A DNA stretch of 64,000 nucleotides from the NCBI RefSeq assembly GCF_002775205.1, contig NC_036457.1, positions 4,015,650-4,079,649 of the forward strand, written 5' to 3'. The notes beneath the pieces are model-generated. The model was not told the DNA's origin. It worked only from the letters and a program-made list of their open reading frames with translations, and did no database searches. A program made the position numbers and the translations under genes. Source of the DNA: Xiphophorus maculatus. Lineage: Eukaryota; Chordata; Actinopteri; Cyprinodontiformes; Poeciliidae. Below, piece after piece: positions 31,479 through 45,777 of this stretch; positions within the stretch are counted from its first letter, which is position 1; each line of letters starts with the position of its first letter.

Positions 31479-31994
31479 TCCGTCACCTCACTGACCTCAC
31501 CATGTGGGAGGTCTGAGGATCTTATTTGGAAGAAATTGTGTTGATGATCTAAATTTAAAAGTTTAGAAAGTGAATGGTTCTAATATAACAAACCCACAGA
31601 CAACTTTCCCAGGTTTCCAGGGGAAAAGCATGTGGTCGTCTCTCCAAGGTCCGTCTGTGTCCACAGATAACGATGTGGAGACATCTGGACACAGACGACA
31701 GCCCTGCGTCTGTAGAAGTCATTTTTAAACAGAATCGCAGAAGTTGTTCTGTTTGGTTCTGATGTTCTTCACTTTGAATTTGTGATTTTATTATTTCAAA
31801 GAGGATCCGGAGCTGTGTCGACTTCCTGAAGGCCGAGTTTCAAGGTGTTAAATTATGACGACAAATTTCCTTTAAATCATGTTTTATATGAAAACATTTT
31901 TATAACAACTGAAGGTAACATAGTTATTTGACTGTGCTATGAAATGCCTGGAAAATATATAACACCGCCCCTTTAAGAGTGCTTGTTTTCTTCA

Positions 31995-32000
31995 AATAAA
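31995..32000 (+). terminator. Candidate poly(A) signal of allc
   Basis: AATAAA about 515 nt after the allc stop codon, with no earlier canonical signal noted in the 3' flank. Confidence 0.45.
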
Positions 32001-34259
32001 ATGTCTACTTCATTTCCACCCAACTAGGAAAACCCTCCATGGACTCAGGTTGGTCCACCAGGAAACATTTATCTGTTTTACTCGCAGTTTCTCTACAACA
32101 CATCCATTTGTTTAGATTTACGTTTATCGGCTTCTTCTTCTTCTCCAGCTGCATTTTCTCCACAATTAATAACATGAAATAAACAACTGGAGGTCAGGTC
32201 AGTGAGGATCAATGACAGCTCCAGTTTCTTCTTCCTCAAAAATTAACTGTTTTAAAAAAATATGTCTAATCGGCATTGATTTCGTCTCGACTGACTTCCT
32301 TTAGTCTCCTCCTCCACTGCTAGTTGTCACGTTTTTATGGCTCGTCTGTTTCCTCCAGCAGCTCTAACTGAATGAAGGCGTCAAACTATTGGTCCTGAAA
32401 TGCGTCACCTAACATATTCTGCATCGTACATGTCACTGTGCTGCTGCTGTGTTTAAACATCTGAAGCTCCGCCCCTTCCATCACTCACAGCTCTGAGCAT
32501 AAACCTGACCTCTGACCCCATCTGGGCAGCTTCAGCAGTGAGGCAGCCATGTTTGTCAGCTGCTCAGATGTTACTGAAATTACAGTAATTATCCACGCTG
32601 TGTGGTCCCAATGTGTTTGAGTTTGTGTCTGACTGCTGACTTTGACCTTTTTAACGGCCCTCCACTCGTTTCCCACCTCAGTGGGTTTTCACCAGATGTT
32701 GAACATCGCAGGAACATTTTCCACAAATCACTAATCTGTTGTTTTAAGGGGAGGTTTATTCCACAGATATATTTTTTAATTGTATTTCCACATGAGATAA
32801 ATCAATAAGGGCCTTATTTGGGTTTCATAAAATATTTTTTTCTTTTTAAGATAAATAATTATGAGACAATATAATCTATAAAACAATTTAAAGAAATACA
32901 TTTTGTAAAAAAAAATAAACAAAACTAGTAAGAAAGGTTTTCTTTTTATTGATGGTCAACCTGATGTCTGTTTCTACAGTTATTTATGAGGAGAATCCAG
33001 AGAATAGCTCCTCCTTGTGGTCGTTTTCAAGTACTACATATTTTTGACTTGTGGGACAAATTGGGTCTATTAAATGAAAGGTCCATAAAGTACCAACTCC
33101 AGCAAACAAAAATAAAATAGCTCTTCATATTTATGCATTTATAAATAAATACAACCTGAGTATGCAGCATGTTGGTAACAAGAAGTTAAAATATGATCAA
33201 ATCTGACCTGGAAGCAGACTGAAGAGGCTCATTTCAGTCACGAGTGCAAATCCAAATGAGAAAAATGTTTTCTTCATCAAATGAAATGGATTGATGCCAA
33301 ACTGATTTTGTCGACGTTGTGGAATCTGAACAGCAGAAAACTGATCAGTTCAGAAGTTTCCTCAAGCATTTATCCTAGGTAAAACAGGTGAGTTGTCTAA
33401 CATTCAGCAGCTTAAATCGATGTGTGAAGGATTTGTTTTTTCTGCTGGTCATGGTGATGCATCACACTGTGCTTTTAATCTGAAACAATAAACACTAGTG
33501 AGTCTCCAAACAGTTAATTTAAATAACTTTAGCCCCGTATTCAAACCCTTCTTGCTGCAAGGCAGCAACAGTAGCATCAACTTCACCACTGATCCCTTTA
33601 AGAAACCAATAAAACACTAATTCATAAAAACTCTGTGCTGTCAGATTGTTGTTTCCTCTGTCAATGATTCTTCAAACTAGTCATGGAAGGAATATTTGTG
33701 CAGCACTTTTCATGCAAGCAAAACAAAGAACAAAGAGATTCAAAGTCAAGAAAAAAAGTATCTGTAATTTTTAAGTAGAAGATCTCAAACTATTCTGGTA
33801 ATAAATTAAAGTTCAGCCATGGATTTACTGTCATTTCTGCAACAACAGCTTTTTCTTAGAAACCTTAAACCTGAAGGCTAATGACTGAAGCTAATGTGTA
33901 GCATTAAAAAACAGCAGGTTGTTTTTTTGGATAAATGACAGATTATACGTCTTGCTGTCTAAAATTCGTTGGACAGGAAGTGAAGGCTCCAGAGAGGAAG
34001 TCCAGCTGTTTAGTTGTTTGGTAAGGAGCTGAATTTTGATATTTTAGTGGGTTTTAAGTTTTTTTCTGCAGTTCACTCACCTCTGCCTTTTCCTTCCCAG
34101 GGTGTTCAAGCTAAAAGATTCCCCAGGTGTCTGAGCTCTATTTAAAGGTTCCAGGTTATTATCTGAGAATGGGAAAAAGAGTAGTTAGTATTTCTGGTCA
34201 AAAATGTTATAATTAAAATGTTATGAAGTGAAGATAAGCTACAGGCATTGTATGAACTA
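32001..34259. other. Non-coding region downstream of allc
   Basis: AT-rich DNA with no gene recognised. Short frames at 32485-32676 and 32602-32808 overlap on opposite strands and have no domain. No promoter or RNA gene was seen. Confidence 0.5.
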
Positions 34260-34765
34260 GTGGTTCTCAAATGGGGGTACGCGTACCCCTGGGGGTACGT
34301 GGAGGTACTGCAGGGGGTACGTGAAGCTTTTCAAAATATCTTTAAAAAATCAGTATGTCCAAGACATAATAAGTCTTGGGAAAAATTATTTTGTAAAAAG
34401 TTCGATAAAATATAAATGTGTGTTCATGCACTGAATTATTATTTATGTATATATTTAATTTTGTACCATTACAAAGACCAATATAAATTAGCAGTGTTTT
34501 GCATATTTCAGTTTTGACTGGTTTTATACCTTCCTGGTGGTCACCGTCTTCTGTTTTTCTTTTTTGTTTAACCATGCAATGTTTGCAATATGGATGTATT
34601 TGTCAGGTTCACTGATATAAGTTGTTTGGCTTTAATAAATCAGACAGTGATTTTACAGCACTGTACCTCTTTTTTATTCCAAAAATGTTTTGCCCGTGTC
34701 AGGGGGTACTTGACTAAAAATATATTTTTAAGGGGGTACATCACTGAAAAAAGTTTGAGAACCAC
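34260..34765. mobile_element. Non-autonomous hAT-like element, 506 bp
   Basis: The termini are GTGGTTCTCAA...TTGAGAACCAC, flanked on both sides by the direct repeat TGAACTA (34253-34259 and 34766-34772). The ends carry clusters of GGGGGTAC(GT), a motif of a common fish hAT-type MITE family. The interior is AT-rich and encodes no transposase. A 7-bp duplication is visible, where hAT normally makes 8 bp, so one flanking base may have changed. Confidence 0.75.
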
Positions 34766-36989
34766 TGAACTAGACAATCAGTAGGCAGAGGTGCCCAACT
34801 CCAGCCTTCCGGAGCTACTATCCTAGATGCATCTCATCTCCTGAATTAAGTTAATGTTTTGTTACCGAATGTCTGAATTACTGAATTAAGATGAGGAAAT
34901 TCAGTTATTTAATTCAGGTGTTTTGCACCTAAAAGTGACAGGAATGACTTGGAAACTCTTGATCTGAATTGGCAATAAAGAAAAATAATTTTAAAAATGG
35001 TTTCATTTCTGCCAAGTACCAATAAATTAAAGGTTAAGTATCAATACACCAAAAATAAATAACAATAAGATGTAATAATAATAAGATGTCCTGAACTGGA
35101 CCTGCGCTCTCAGCCTTCAGCTGACCTGAATTCCTTCCCTGCTTTCTGTCTCTGAAGGCTCATCATCGACCGCACTGACGTTAATAAAGATGAAGCACAG
35201 AAAAGGAAATTAAAGCCCAGCTTCCCTTTTCTAATGAGATCATATCCATCATGGTCTGCTCTTTAACCTTCACTGCAACCTCCTCAGAGCGCACACTGTC
35301 GCAGCGCCACAAAAACAACTGATGGTGCAAAATCCTGAAGCTCCTCTACCAGGAAGAAAACTGAATGCTTATGGCTGAACCTAAATTATACCCCATTAAG
35401 TAACCCACTTCAGTTGAGACATCTCAAGAGCTTTTCTCTTCAACAGGGGGCAACAGAGACACAGTGCAGCTACTGCAGACATGAAACTCACTGACAGCTG
35501 AGATGTTATGCAAATTAGCTCCTCATATGATTCTTGTTTGTCTGAATGCTTAGAGAGAGAGGGGGAGGGGGGCGTGCGACAGCAGACAGGAGCAGCATAA
35601 TGAAAAATGGCTTTTAAGCTTAATGGGAATTCACTTAAAAACATAATTTAGATCCTGCAGCGCAGCAGAGCAGAAAGCAGCAGGAGACATTCATCTGCTC
35701 AGAAACCGGTAAATAACGCTTCATTGACCTCGGAAAAGGTCCAAGCTTGGTTCTGTGAAAATGAAAAACTGCTGCCCTGTAAACAGTTTATGGGTGTTGG
35801 AGATTTGCAGCTAATAATTAATAGGATTTCAACTGTTTACTTAGTAGTTACATTGCTTACAGCAACTGCGATGAAATAGACAATCTAAGCTCTACATGAA
35901 GAGCACTCGGTTCTAAATTATGGGTTTAGGTGTGAATCAACCCTTTGGAAGATAATAATGCTTTTAAGGCCACTCTGTATTGTTTGCTCTTCCATTTAAT
36001 CTGGGATTGGGTCGCAGGGCAGCAGGCTTTCCTCTCTGCAGTCGCACGGCTCCTGGGGGGAATCCCAAGGCCAGCCGAGAAACACAGACTCTGTTCACAC
36101 AGCTGGCAAATGTGACCCACATCTGATTTTTTCATGGCAGTGTGAATGGCCCAATTCTGATCTTCTCACATAGATCTGGATTGTGCCACTTCCACATATG
36201 GAACTAAATCATGTCCGATAGTTTTCAAAGCGTCTGCAGTCTGGATAAAATACAGTCAACTCGCATTTTATCCAACTTTTTGTCATTCAAGTCAGACAAG
36301 CTGCTGCTGGTGTTTCAGCTTCCTAAGCTGCATTTCCTCTTGTATATTTTAGAAATGCTCTACCAAAAAATCAACAAATAGGTGAATTTCTGTGAATTTT
36401 CCACTCTTTGAAATCCTGAGTCACACAGTGAAATCCTTCACCCTGCAGGGAGTCAATAAGATTATTGAAATCTTGTTTACATTTTATTAGATTTAATTTG
36501 TGGTGTTTTGTTCTTCATCTTGTCATCAATACTATCTATATAATATTTAAGTGAAATTGAATGTCTCAATTTTTGTTTTGTCAATCAGTCTTGAGTCAAG
36601 GTTATTTAAAAAATAATCATTTAGATTGTTTTATTGGTTATGAACTCTGATCAATGATTCTTCATTTTTAACTGAAGAATCAAATTTCACATTAATTTTG
36701 AAGAAAATCTGAAAGCTGAGATAAAAAAAGCTGCCCATGTTTACAAGTCGGATGTATTCATTGAATTTCTTGGTGAGTTATCATGACTGGATTAAATAAC
36801 TCAGCCTGTGACGGCGCAGGGCAGGTCACCATGCGTATGCTGTCTGAATGTTCCTGGTTGTTAACAGAGCTGCTGTAAAACCATCCTCTGGGTCTCTGCT
36901 GGTTCCCGTCTGCGTGACCAGAACCCACAGAACTGATCGACCTGTGACAGCGGCCTCACAGACAACAACTGAATCTCCCCAAGCGTCGC

Positions 36990-37290
36990 TCAGAGTCTCG
37001 GGGGGATAAGAGGTGTGCGGGCCTCCCTCAGCCGGCCCAGTGCAGATTATTGCTCCGTCTAATAGGCTGAGGATATTACTTTGCCTGAAGCCGTGCCTCA
37101 CGAGCTTATTTCCCCCGAGACTCCTGAATCACATTTCCAACGACCCTCGCTGGAAAGATCTGGTAAAACCGTGTCGGTGTAAATCCTCCTGAGACGGAGC
37201 GGCGGCTTCATTAGCATAACGGCAAGCGAATGAAAACCACAGTGAGGAGGCTGGAGCCGGTATGAACAGGTTTGATTTTCCTCCCCCTTC
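36990..37290. promoter_or_regulatory. Possible conserved non-coding element
   Basis: A block of balanced base composition in AT-rich surroundings. It contains motif-like words (TGCAGATTATTGCTC, GGCTTCATTAGCATAACGG) and no open frame worth calling. In human the interval between ALLC and ASAP2 contains SOX11 and many enhancers, so a distal enhancer is conceivable. This is a composition-based guess. Confidence 0.2.
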
Positions 37291-37539
37291 CACATCCAGG
37301 GATGATGTCTGGATTCCTTCTCTGCTGAATTATTTTGGACCATTAAATGCACATTTATGCTTCTGTTCCACAGTCGGTGTTATTCTATCTGGTGAAAGAA
37401 TGATTAATGAATATTTTTGACTTCACAAATATACAAAGATTCACACATCAACAACCAGAGATGAGTTCAACTCAAAGCTGTGGAAGCTCATAAGCGATGC
37501 TCTGGCTCTACATTTGAAATTTTTCAACCAATGACCGCG

Positions 37540-38015
37540 TTGCCAGCTTAAACTGTCCTTGAGTTTGCTCTCCCTGTGGAACTGGGGGTTCTCTCTTGGT
37601 ACTCCAGCTTCTTTCCACAGTTCATAAATATGGGTAACAATTCATCTCTACGGGCCTCAATAGTTATGCTAAAAGGCAGAATATCTGTCCAGCCATTGTC
37701 TTCCACTAAACCAAGATTGAGTTATGGGGGTTACAAGTTAAGGAGGGACTCCAGATATCCTTGGGCTTCCAAGGTATTCCCAGGCTAGATGCCTTGTTTC
37801 CACTGAGTGGTTTGGAACGGGTCGGTGTGGCTCAGTATGATATTTTATGGTTTGGTGGCATATTCAGGAGTTTGTTTCCACCACCAGTTGAACGAATGTG
37901 GCGTTATACTAGAGCAATGATAAATGTGATGCACTATATCTTGTGGTCGTTGCAAGCGGCGACGTTTTTCTGTCCCTCACCTAATAAACTTGTTGTGTGC
38001 TGCCAATACATAAAG
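37540..38015 (+). repeat. Mosaic of unclassified interspersed repeats
   Basis: Wording such as CTCTTGGTACTCCAGCTTC, CTTCCAAGGTATTCCCAGGC and TTTCCACTGAGTGGTTTGGA resembles sequence seen scattered in fish genomes (LINE-related and small palindromic elements). The boundaries are not clear. The open frames at 37576-37788 and 37761-38018 fall inside and are probably not genes. Confidence 0.3.
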
Positions 38016-41000
38016 TAGTGAAAAATATAGAAAATGTTGAGTTTATCTGATGCTTACTTCCAGTTGTAATCACTTCAATTTATTGACATTTTTACTTCAA
38101 GATGTGTAATGTTTACAAGTTAGTGGTATACAACGATGAGCAGAAGGATCCCAGACTTGAGGGCAAAAGTAATTTCTCCAGACATGCTGCACCTTCTGAT
38201 TATAGAGATGGATTCTCTCAAAGCATGGAAACAATAATTGTTGAACATTTATGAGCCATAGCTCATACTGCAGTACTGCAGTCGAAACCGTGAAGATAAA
38301 AATATTGGAAACAAGATATCAGACTTCCATGTGTAAAATTCAAAAGAAAAGTTTCTAGATGCAATAAATCCACAGATGCCAGCTTTTGCAACCATTTTGC
38401 ATTGATTGTAGATTTCCATGTTATTCCATGAGCTCCCATGTCACTCAGTGGTGGCAGGAAGAAGCACAGCAGCAGAAGTGATGAGGATGGATGTCCAGGA
38501 TTCTCTGCTTCATCCCTTCAGTCTTCACTCACAGCTGACAGCTTACTGCGTCCCGGAGGCATCGGATTGATCGGCAAGTCGAGACTCTGTCCTGCTCAAT
38601 AAAGCCTGAATGAATTCTCTTAACGTTGCGTCTGTCATGCAGGACAGAAAATCCACCCTCGCTTTGTCAGTAGGGAGATATTAAAATCCATCAGGATGTG
38701 ACTTCTGCATCAGACAAAGTAATTCTTTAAACACTAAAACAAACTTCAGAAACATAATAAATGGATTTTCTGCATATGTGCTATTATACCTGAGACCAAA
38801 ATGAAATGTAAGTAACTGAATTTGAATGTGGCTGTGACTGGATTGATTTGATTATGCATTTCTGGGTATGGATTAGACCCGTTTGTCCTTTAAGGTGAGT
38901 TGAGATGACATTAGTTGAGAGTTGCATCAGTAAAATTTCTCTAGAACAGTTGCAGTGGAGCTGCAGATGAATCATCTAAGGTCTGACCTGTAATTCACTG
39001 GGTTTATTTCAGAGTCCAGAGTTCAGGTCTCTCCACAGAGAGGATTCACATCGTGTCAGAAGATTTCTGCTCTTGTTCAGTTGCCCCGAACTCTCTTTCT
39101 TCGGTCCTGTGATTGATGGACTACAGATTCAATAGACAAGAAGGTCAGTGAAGCTGGAATAAAGGTAAATCCAGGGGTCAGCCTGAACACCACTGTCCCA
39201 GGCAGAGAGGAACCTGAAGCTTAGAGACATTGTTGGAAGAGTTGGGATTGATACACTTCCAAGCATGGGTAGAAAAGTAAACCCTGATCCAGGCAGAAAT
39301 TAGAAACCTGGAGCTCAATAATGGTGGAACTCAAAGGACAATGATGCAAAGACATGGTGGAACCGATCCAAGACGAAGTAGACCTGGGCTGACCATTGGA
39401 GAACTAGAGTTGTGGGATGTGAGGAGGAACGTAGTCAACTGTAGGATTTGAGGAGGCATTTGACAGGAAAACTTAGGATGCCGAGACAAAGATTGGCAAA
39501 GCTGGAAATGCCGAGTTGCGATAGGATGCAGAGGCTTCTCTACCCAATCATCCTGGAAACCATTGGCATCAGTGGGAGTGACAGGAAGCAAAAGAGGCAG
39601 CAGAAAGAGCCTGATGCTGGATATGAAGCAAGAGGGAGGAAATGAGTTGACAACCAGCAGGGGGTGAGTAGTAGCCAGTCACCACAGCTGACCCACCAAC
39701 AGGAGAGTAATGGGTCAGGGTCAAACCACTCTGTGATAGCTGTCACCCATCTGATGACACAACTTCCTGGCTGAAGGCAGCAGCTCATGTTGTATGCAAT
39801 CAATTGGTCTAAGCACTTTGTGATTTTTCTATCCTAAAATGTATTATTAAAGTAAAAACTTACTTTATTCCTTACTTCAAATGAAAAGGTCTTACGCAAC
39901 TTGAAACAGATGGAGCATTTCCAACAAGAGCTCACAAACAAAACTGCAGAAGTTTGTTTGTTACAAAGGTAGACCATGTCACACAATAAAAAAAGATGTA
40001 GGGCTGGCACTGTAGATAAACTGTAGATAAACTATAGTGCCACTGAATAGCATTCACTTTTTAACATTTTGTTAAGTTACAGAATGAACGTCCTGAAAAC
40101 ACATGTGACCTCCATCATTCAGGAAAGCAGCCAGTGGTCATGAACATGAAGTTACAGTGTTTGCTTCTGGAGGCAGGAAGGCATCTGGGACAATCTAGAC
40201 ACGGGTGTCAAAAGTGCCGAAGAATTTGCATCTGTCTGACTGATTTTTGTGCCGTTCCTGAACACAAACGTAGAATCCGGCCTGCCAGGACAGGCTGTTG
40301 ATGCATATGGAAACTATATTTTCTTTTTTTTTGGCTCACACTTTTATAGACCACAAACTTACCAAAATCTTTTACTCTAAAGGAGCCTTGGAGGCTTGTA
40401 GTGGCAGCATCATGCAATGGGAATGTTTTTCTGAGGCAGGTACTGAGTGATTAGCCCAGGTGGAATGTAAAATGACAGCAGGCAATTATATAAATAATAT
40501 TCAGGAAAAGGCTAAGTCAGAAGTTAATCTTCTATATCTGATAGTCTCTTATGATTTGACCATTTTAAGGTAGTTTTGATGCTCAAACGTGAAGCAAAGT
40601 AGATAGTTTTTATGAACCCAAGTCAAAGATATGCTTAACTCTTTAGAGTGGATGCAAACAGAGCTGTAGTTCTCTGGTAGAAGAAGAAACAGCTGATGTC
40701 TCTTTCACCACACTGTGTTCTTCGTGTTGATTTGGTGTTTCAGTCGAAACTCCTGCAGACAAACTATCACATACTGACATTTGTGAGTAATAACTCCTCG
40801 AGGCAGCGTTGCACTCTGCAGGGCACCAGGGGTTACAGAAACAATGAAAAATTCATACCGCTGAATCGCCCACATTGACTTCCTCCTCCTGAGTGTTTCT
40901 TTGATCGAACACTGACGAACTGTGGCCTCTGTGCTCTGCTGACTCTGCGATTCTCTGCCTCATCTTTTGTGTGGTGAGTCTGTCCGATCGGTTTCTGCTG

Positions 41001-44000
41001 AAGGACTGCACTCAGTCCAAGGTGAGGAGGATCAATGCTGCTGGTCTGAGCAGTGGAAGGACCTTTAGCCTTTAATGAGATGCTCCTGCAGCAGAAATGA
41101 AGACAATCAAAGGTAGATTATTAACCATCCAGAGACCTGCAAGCTCCAAATATCCTTCTGGACGCATTTACTGACACTTAATTGTATGGTTTACCATTTC
41201 ATCCACAGGGAGCGTAAGTAGCAAAAGGTCATTGCTCTGTTCACACAGTTCCTCATCCCAGCAAAATAATGGGAAGTTGAGTGTAAAGAAAAAGTATGTT
41301 AGTAAAAGGTCAACAGGGATAACCTGAGAAGACTGGAAAGCAAGATCATTTAAGTGTTCATGGGAACTGCTGGACTGAGTCACAGCTTTAAGATCCGCCA
41401 CACCAACGACCATCCAGGACATCAGCTACCATTGATAATAGCTGATGCTACTCCTTTATTGAAGTGCTGATTTCAGTTTGCACCATGACTTCGCACCTTC
41501 CCATGCAGTCAAAGGTACAAGCACCTGTTTTAATGACCATGGTATAACTGTGTTATATAGTCCAAACTGGCACTAAACAAAATCCATCCATTGTCTACAT
41601 AGCTTGTCCTTGCAGTTACCGCCAGCAGTTACTGTGCAAGCAGTGGGGTCACCTTTGAGAGGTCAGACCTCAACGTCATCAGAGAATCTATAGTTATTGT
41701 CAGGAGGAAGATGAGAGGCACCAGAACCAACAATGCAAATGAGCTGAAGACCATTAGACTATTAAAGCAACCTTGGCTTCCAGGACACCAGAGGTTGATG
41801 ACTTTCGTACCACGTTCTGTTGATGCAGTAATTTATGGAAAAGGACTTCCATCCAAGTGCTTAGTGTAGATAATGTTAAGCATTACCTGGTTTCATTTTT
41901 AAACCATGGACTTTGAGGGGGGAAAAATAAAAGAAGAAACATGAATTGTTTTCTTAGTGGTAGGAATAATAGCAACAACTTTAAAATGGATACGTGACAA
42001 AACACTGACGACGTTCATCCAAGATTTGGGGATGCCATCATCAGGACAAGAAGTTTTGTTACTAACTGTAAGAGCTCACAAAAGTATCCCCAACATATTT
42101 ACATGAGATAGATAAAAGTGTTTAATTGGTGGTATTTGAATGTTTGTGGCCTTTGCATCGTCTCTCACTCACTTCATTAACTTTTCAAATCCAAATCTCC
42201 TTCCAGTCTCTGGTGAGTCTGGATTTTTTCACAGAGGAACAACGTGCACAGCAAATGACTATGTCTAACGTCTAAAGAAAAAAGAAAGTTAGACTATAGA
42301 AACTCAAGTGTTTGGGTGCTCATGTTTATCCAGCCTTAATGCATGCAGACGCCACTAGGGAACAGGCCAATCAGGAGCCAGAAAAACCTTCCTCCATTCA
42401 GCGTGTTCTTTGACAGATGGCTGATCAGTATTCAGAGCACACACATTCAGCCCCCCTCCACCTCTGCAGCACTTCTCACTTCATTTCTCCGTCATGCTCG
42501 GCTGGTCCGTCTGCTCGCTCAGGTCTGCAGCGCCTGGAAATGAATGAGCGGCGGGGTCGGACGGTTTTAGAGGGGAATGACGATGCTGTGCTGAGGAGAG
42601 GCAGGGAAGGAGACAGCTGCAGTTTTTGTGCACCCACAACACAGCTAATTAGACACTTTACTGGGACATGGAGACAGTGACAGGCACTTTCTGATGTTTT
42701 GAGAATATTTTTTTACAATGTCTGAATCCTGAAAACTACCTCTGTGTCACATAATATCTTTTTATCATGTTCAGTCAATGGATAAACATGTTAGAGTCTG
42801 TTCATAACGGAGTCGTTTTTATTCATCTTTTAACAAAAAGTAAACACCTGACTGCACTGAGGAGAAAAGTCAGTCGCTCAACTGAGATGAGTTGAACCAG
42901 GCAAAAAGTTTCAGGACACCTGATGTTTCATTCCTCCAAAATTATGGTAATTAAAGAGCAAAACAATATTTTTATCACTAACACTGGGAGAACAATCCAC
43001 AGTGGACTAATAAACTAATGAGTAATAAATACTAGGTCACTAAACAAGGGACCAGTGTGTTAAATTTTCTGAAAACCCATCCTACTAAATAAAAAAGGAA
43101 GTAAAAAAAATTCTACAAAAACACAGCAAATGTAAATAGAAAAATTTGTGAAATGAACTAAAAAACTTTGATTCATCAATGCAAACTAGAGGAAACTAGT
43201 AAATCAAGGACATAAAACCATCAACACTAAAATACAAAATCCCAAAAGTCATGAGGATTAAATAAAATAAAATAGACTAAGGCTGACCAAAGTGATTTAC
43301 ACCACAAATAAACAACTCTTGTTTTTCAAATTTTCTGTGTCTGTACCAAATACATTGGTTTTGTTGTTATTACAAATTCTGCAAGAACTAGTTGATTGTA
43401 AGCTACATGGAAACTTAACCGCCCAGAAATGCTTCTCCTTGATTCTTCCAGTTAGGAATCGTTTCCCGTCAGAATGAAACTCTCAAAAAAGAAACTCCAG
43501 ATCTTACGATCATAAAGATATGTGTCATTTAAATCCTTAAAACATGCAAACTTTTGAGATGATTTTCAGTTGAATTAAAGTGCAGAGAACAAAAAACAAC
43601 AAAAAGATGGCAGGAAAATGTTAAATAACAAAACAGAAAACAGAAGAGGGAACTGTGGTGAGTGTAACAGACGACAGCAGCGTTGAACAGCGTTCATCAG
43701 GAGATTACACCCTGACGCCGGGGTGGAAAATGACGACAAAACCAGGTGAGCTTAATAACAGGTGATGTGGAACAGCTGTGGCAGAAAGAGACCAGAGAAA
43801 CCGAGGGACGGAGACTAACACAACTGGAGCTGAACTAAGACTCAAATGGATCTATAAACCAAAAGAGAAGACGATTAAAACTAAGAGAATAACCCAAACA
43901 GCCTGGAGGGAAATAAATAAACGTGTAAGACAATAAATACCAATATGGCAAAACTCTTATGAACAAACACAGAATGATTATGACTCTAATGTAATATTCT

Positions 44001-44055
44001 GAATGATAATTTCTTAAAATAAAATAAAATCCCTTCCCAATAAATAATTGTTTTT

Positions 44056-44299
44056 ATTTTATTGTACTTTTTTTTTTATTACTTTATTCATCCCAGCAGG
44101 GAAATTATTTCACAGTTACAGCAAGAATTTTTTTATACACAGATTAACACACACACGACAGGAGCTGCGTCTGCAGGCAGCCAGCTAAGCCGGCGCCATT
44201 TTTGAAGGAGGACATGCGGCAAAGGTCGTCGGGACGTCCGCGGGTCTTAGGTCCAAATGTGGGGCGTGCTAACCCCCTGCGCCACCACAGCACGCCCCA
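44056..44299 (-). repeat. Degraded tRNA-derived SINE
   Basis: Minus-strand relative of the SINE at 9703-9905. It shares the start (GGGGCGTGCTGTGGTGGCGC) and the GACGACCTTTGCCGCATGTC block, but the B box is decayed. The 3' part ends in a segment (GGGATGAATAAAGTAAT on the minus strand) like the tails of fish RTE-type LINEs. It looks older than the intronic copy. Confidence 0.6.
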
Positions 44300-45705
44300 C
44301 TTGTTTCTTTTAGTTAAGTTAAGACATTGTAAAAAAACTATTAAAAGAAATACACACAAAAACATTGATGGTTATTTGTAACTACTTTGCTGATAATTAA
44401 AAATATATATATCTTTTTAATTTTATTTTAAGGAGTGACTGAATTGTTCCCTGGGTTAGGTGAAGTATTCATCGATCATAACAAATATTTGATAGATTTT
44501 ATGATGAAACTGATTGACAATGCGAGGTTATGTGTAACATTTAAAGAAGTTATCAGATCTGTTATAAAGGACAAACAGGATTTTAGATTAACTTAACAAT
44601 CATACGTCAGTCTATGGGTTGTATTAACGGACACATGGACCGTTTGTGATTTTGTACTAAAAATTTGTTATATGCAGATAAAAGGACAAAAGTTTTTCTA
44701 TCTCAACGTTCCAAAGGCAACGTTTTCCTCAACCCAACTTCTTTGTTTATGTTTCTTATGAATGGGAGTTAGAAGGTGACATTATTTTCCACTGACAGTT
44801 GAATAAACAGGATCTTAAAGCTTACATGCCTCATTTTTCCCAAGTAATTTAAATGCAGCATAGTTGGTTGAGGGGAGAAGCGAAGCCAGAATCCTGAAGC
44901 TACAACAGTTTTCTAACCTAAACAGCCACTTAACCCCTGACATGGCACCTTAGAGTGAAACACCTACACAAAAACCAACGCACAACAACTACAGATCGCT
45001 GATGAAACAGAAAATAGGACATCACATGATTAGAATAATAAGATTTCTGTTTTTTCAAAATTTGGTGCAAACCAGGAAACAGCTACCTACAGTTTCTTTC
45101 AGCATCTCAAACTCTTTGGAAATTACCCTTCTTGTCTCCTGTGGAACCCAGATCTCATTTCTGTTTGTTTTCATGGCGTAGTTCACAGCAAAAAGGGTCA
45201 AAGGTCAATGAGGAGAACATAGGATACCAAGGGGCCTTTCCAGGCTGAGTTGGGGCCACCGGGTGAGTAGGAGAAGACAAAATAAGCTTCTGTACTAGAT
45301 GAGGGAGCGGAGGAGCCTTAAAAACTGACAGCGTTTGGTTTCTCTCTCAGGAGAACTTCAAAATAAAAGTAATCTGACTGACATGCGATATGCGGGACTA
45401 GTAGGGAAGAAAAGTTAAAAAAAAAAAAACTCCAACTAAAAAATTCACACTAGAATGAAAGAATTCAAAAAAGCATGAAAAAGTAAATAAGTGTTGTTTT
45501 TTTAAAGAAACTTTTAAAAGTGGACAAGAACATAGAAACCAAACATTTTTCAAAAACCTGAAGTTTTAATTTATTTGCACTAATAAAATGCATACGAGAA
45601 GTGGAAATTGGAAACTAGACAACTAGACAGACCAAAGGGACCACGAGTATATACAGAGTTTATTTGCACTAATAAAATGCATACCAGAAGTGCAAAATGT
45701 CAGGA

Positions 45706-45777
45706 TTCTGTGGCGCAACGGTAGTGTGTCTAACTCCAGATCAGAAGTTTGCGTGTTCTAATCATGTCAGAATCAGC
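45706..45777 (+). tRNA. tRNA-Trp-like (CCA), copy 1, GATTCTG class, decayed
   Basis: It keeps the CCA anticodon in CTCCAGA. The acceptor stem GATTCTG/CAGAATC is fully paired. The anticodon stem has TCTAA against TCAGA (one A-C mismatch), and the D and T arms carry extra changes (GTGT, TTCTAAT). Probably a pseudogene; copies 4 and 8 are identical to it. Confidence 0.6.

Larger units (their letters stand above)
34773..45574. other. Gene-poor region with scattered repeats
   Basis: Nearly 11 kb in which I recognise no protein-coding or RNA gene. Open frames are short, overlapping and without domains. Repeat-like pieces are noted separately at 37540-38015 and 44056-44299. Some less AT-rich blocks (35560-35690, 36790-37300, 42330-42640) could be regulatory; the sequence alone does not show it. 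Confidence 0.45.

Noticed and set aside
39331-39803. Overlapping open frames on both strands
   Set aside because: No domain, no splice signals of note and no homology recognised; treated as chance.
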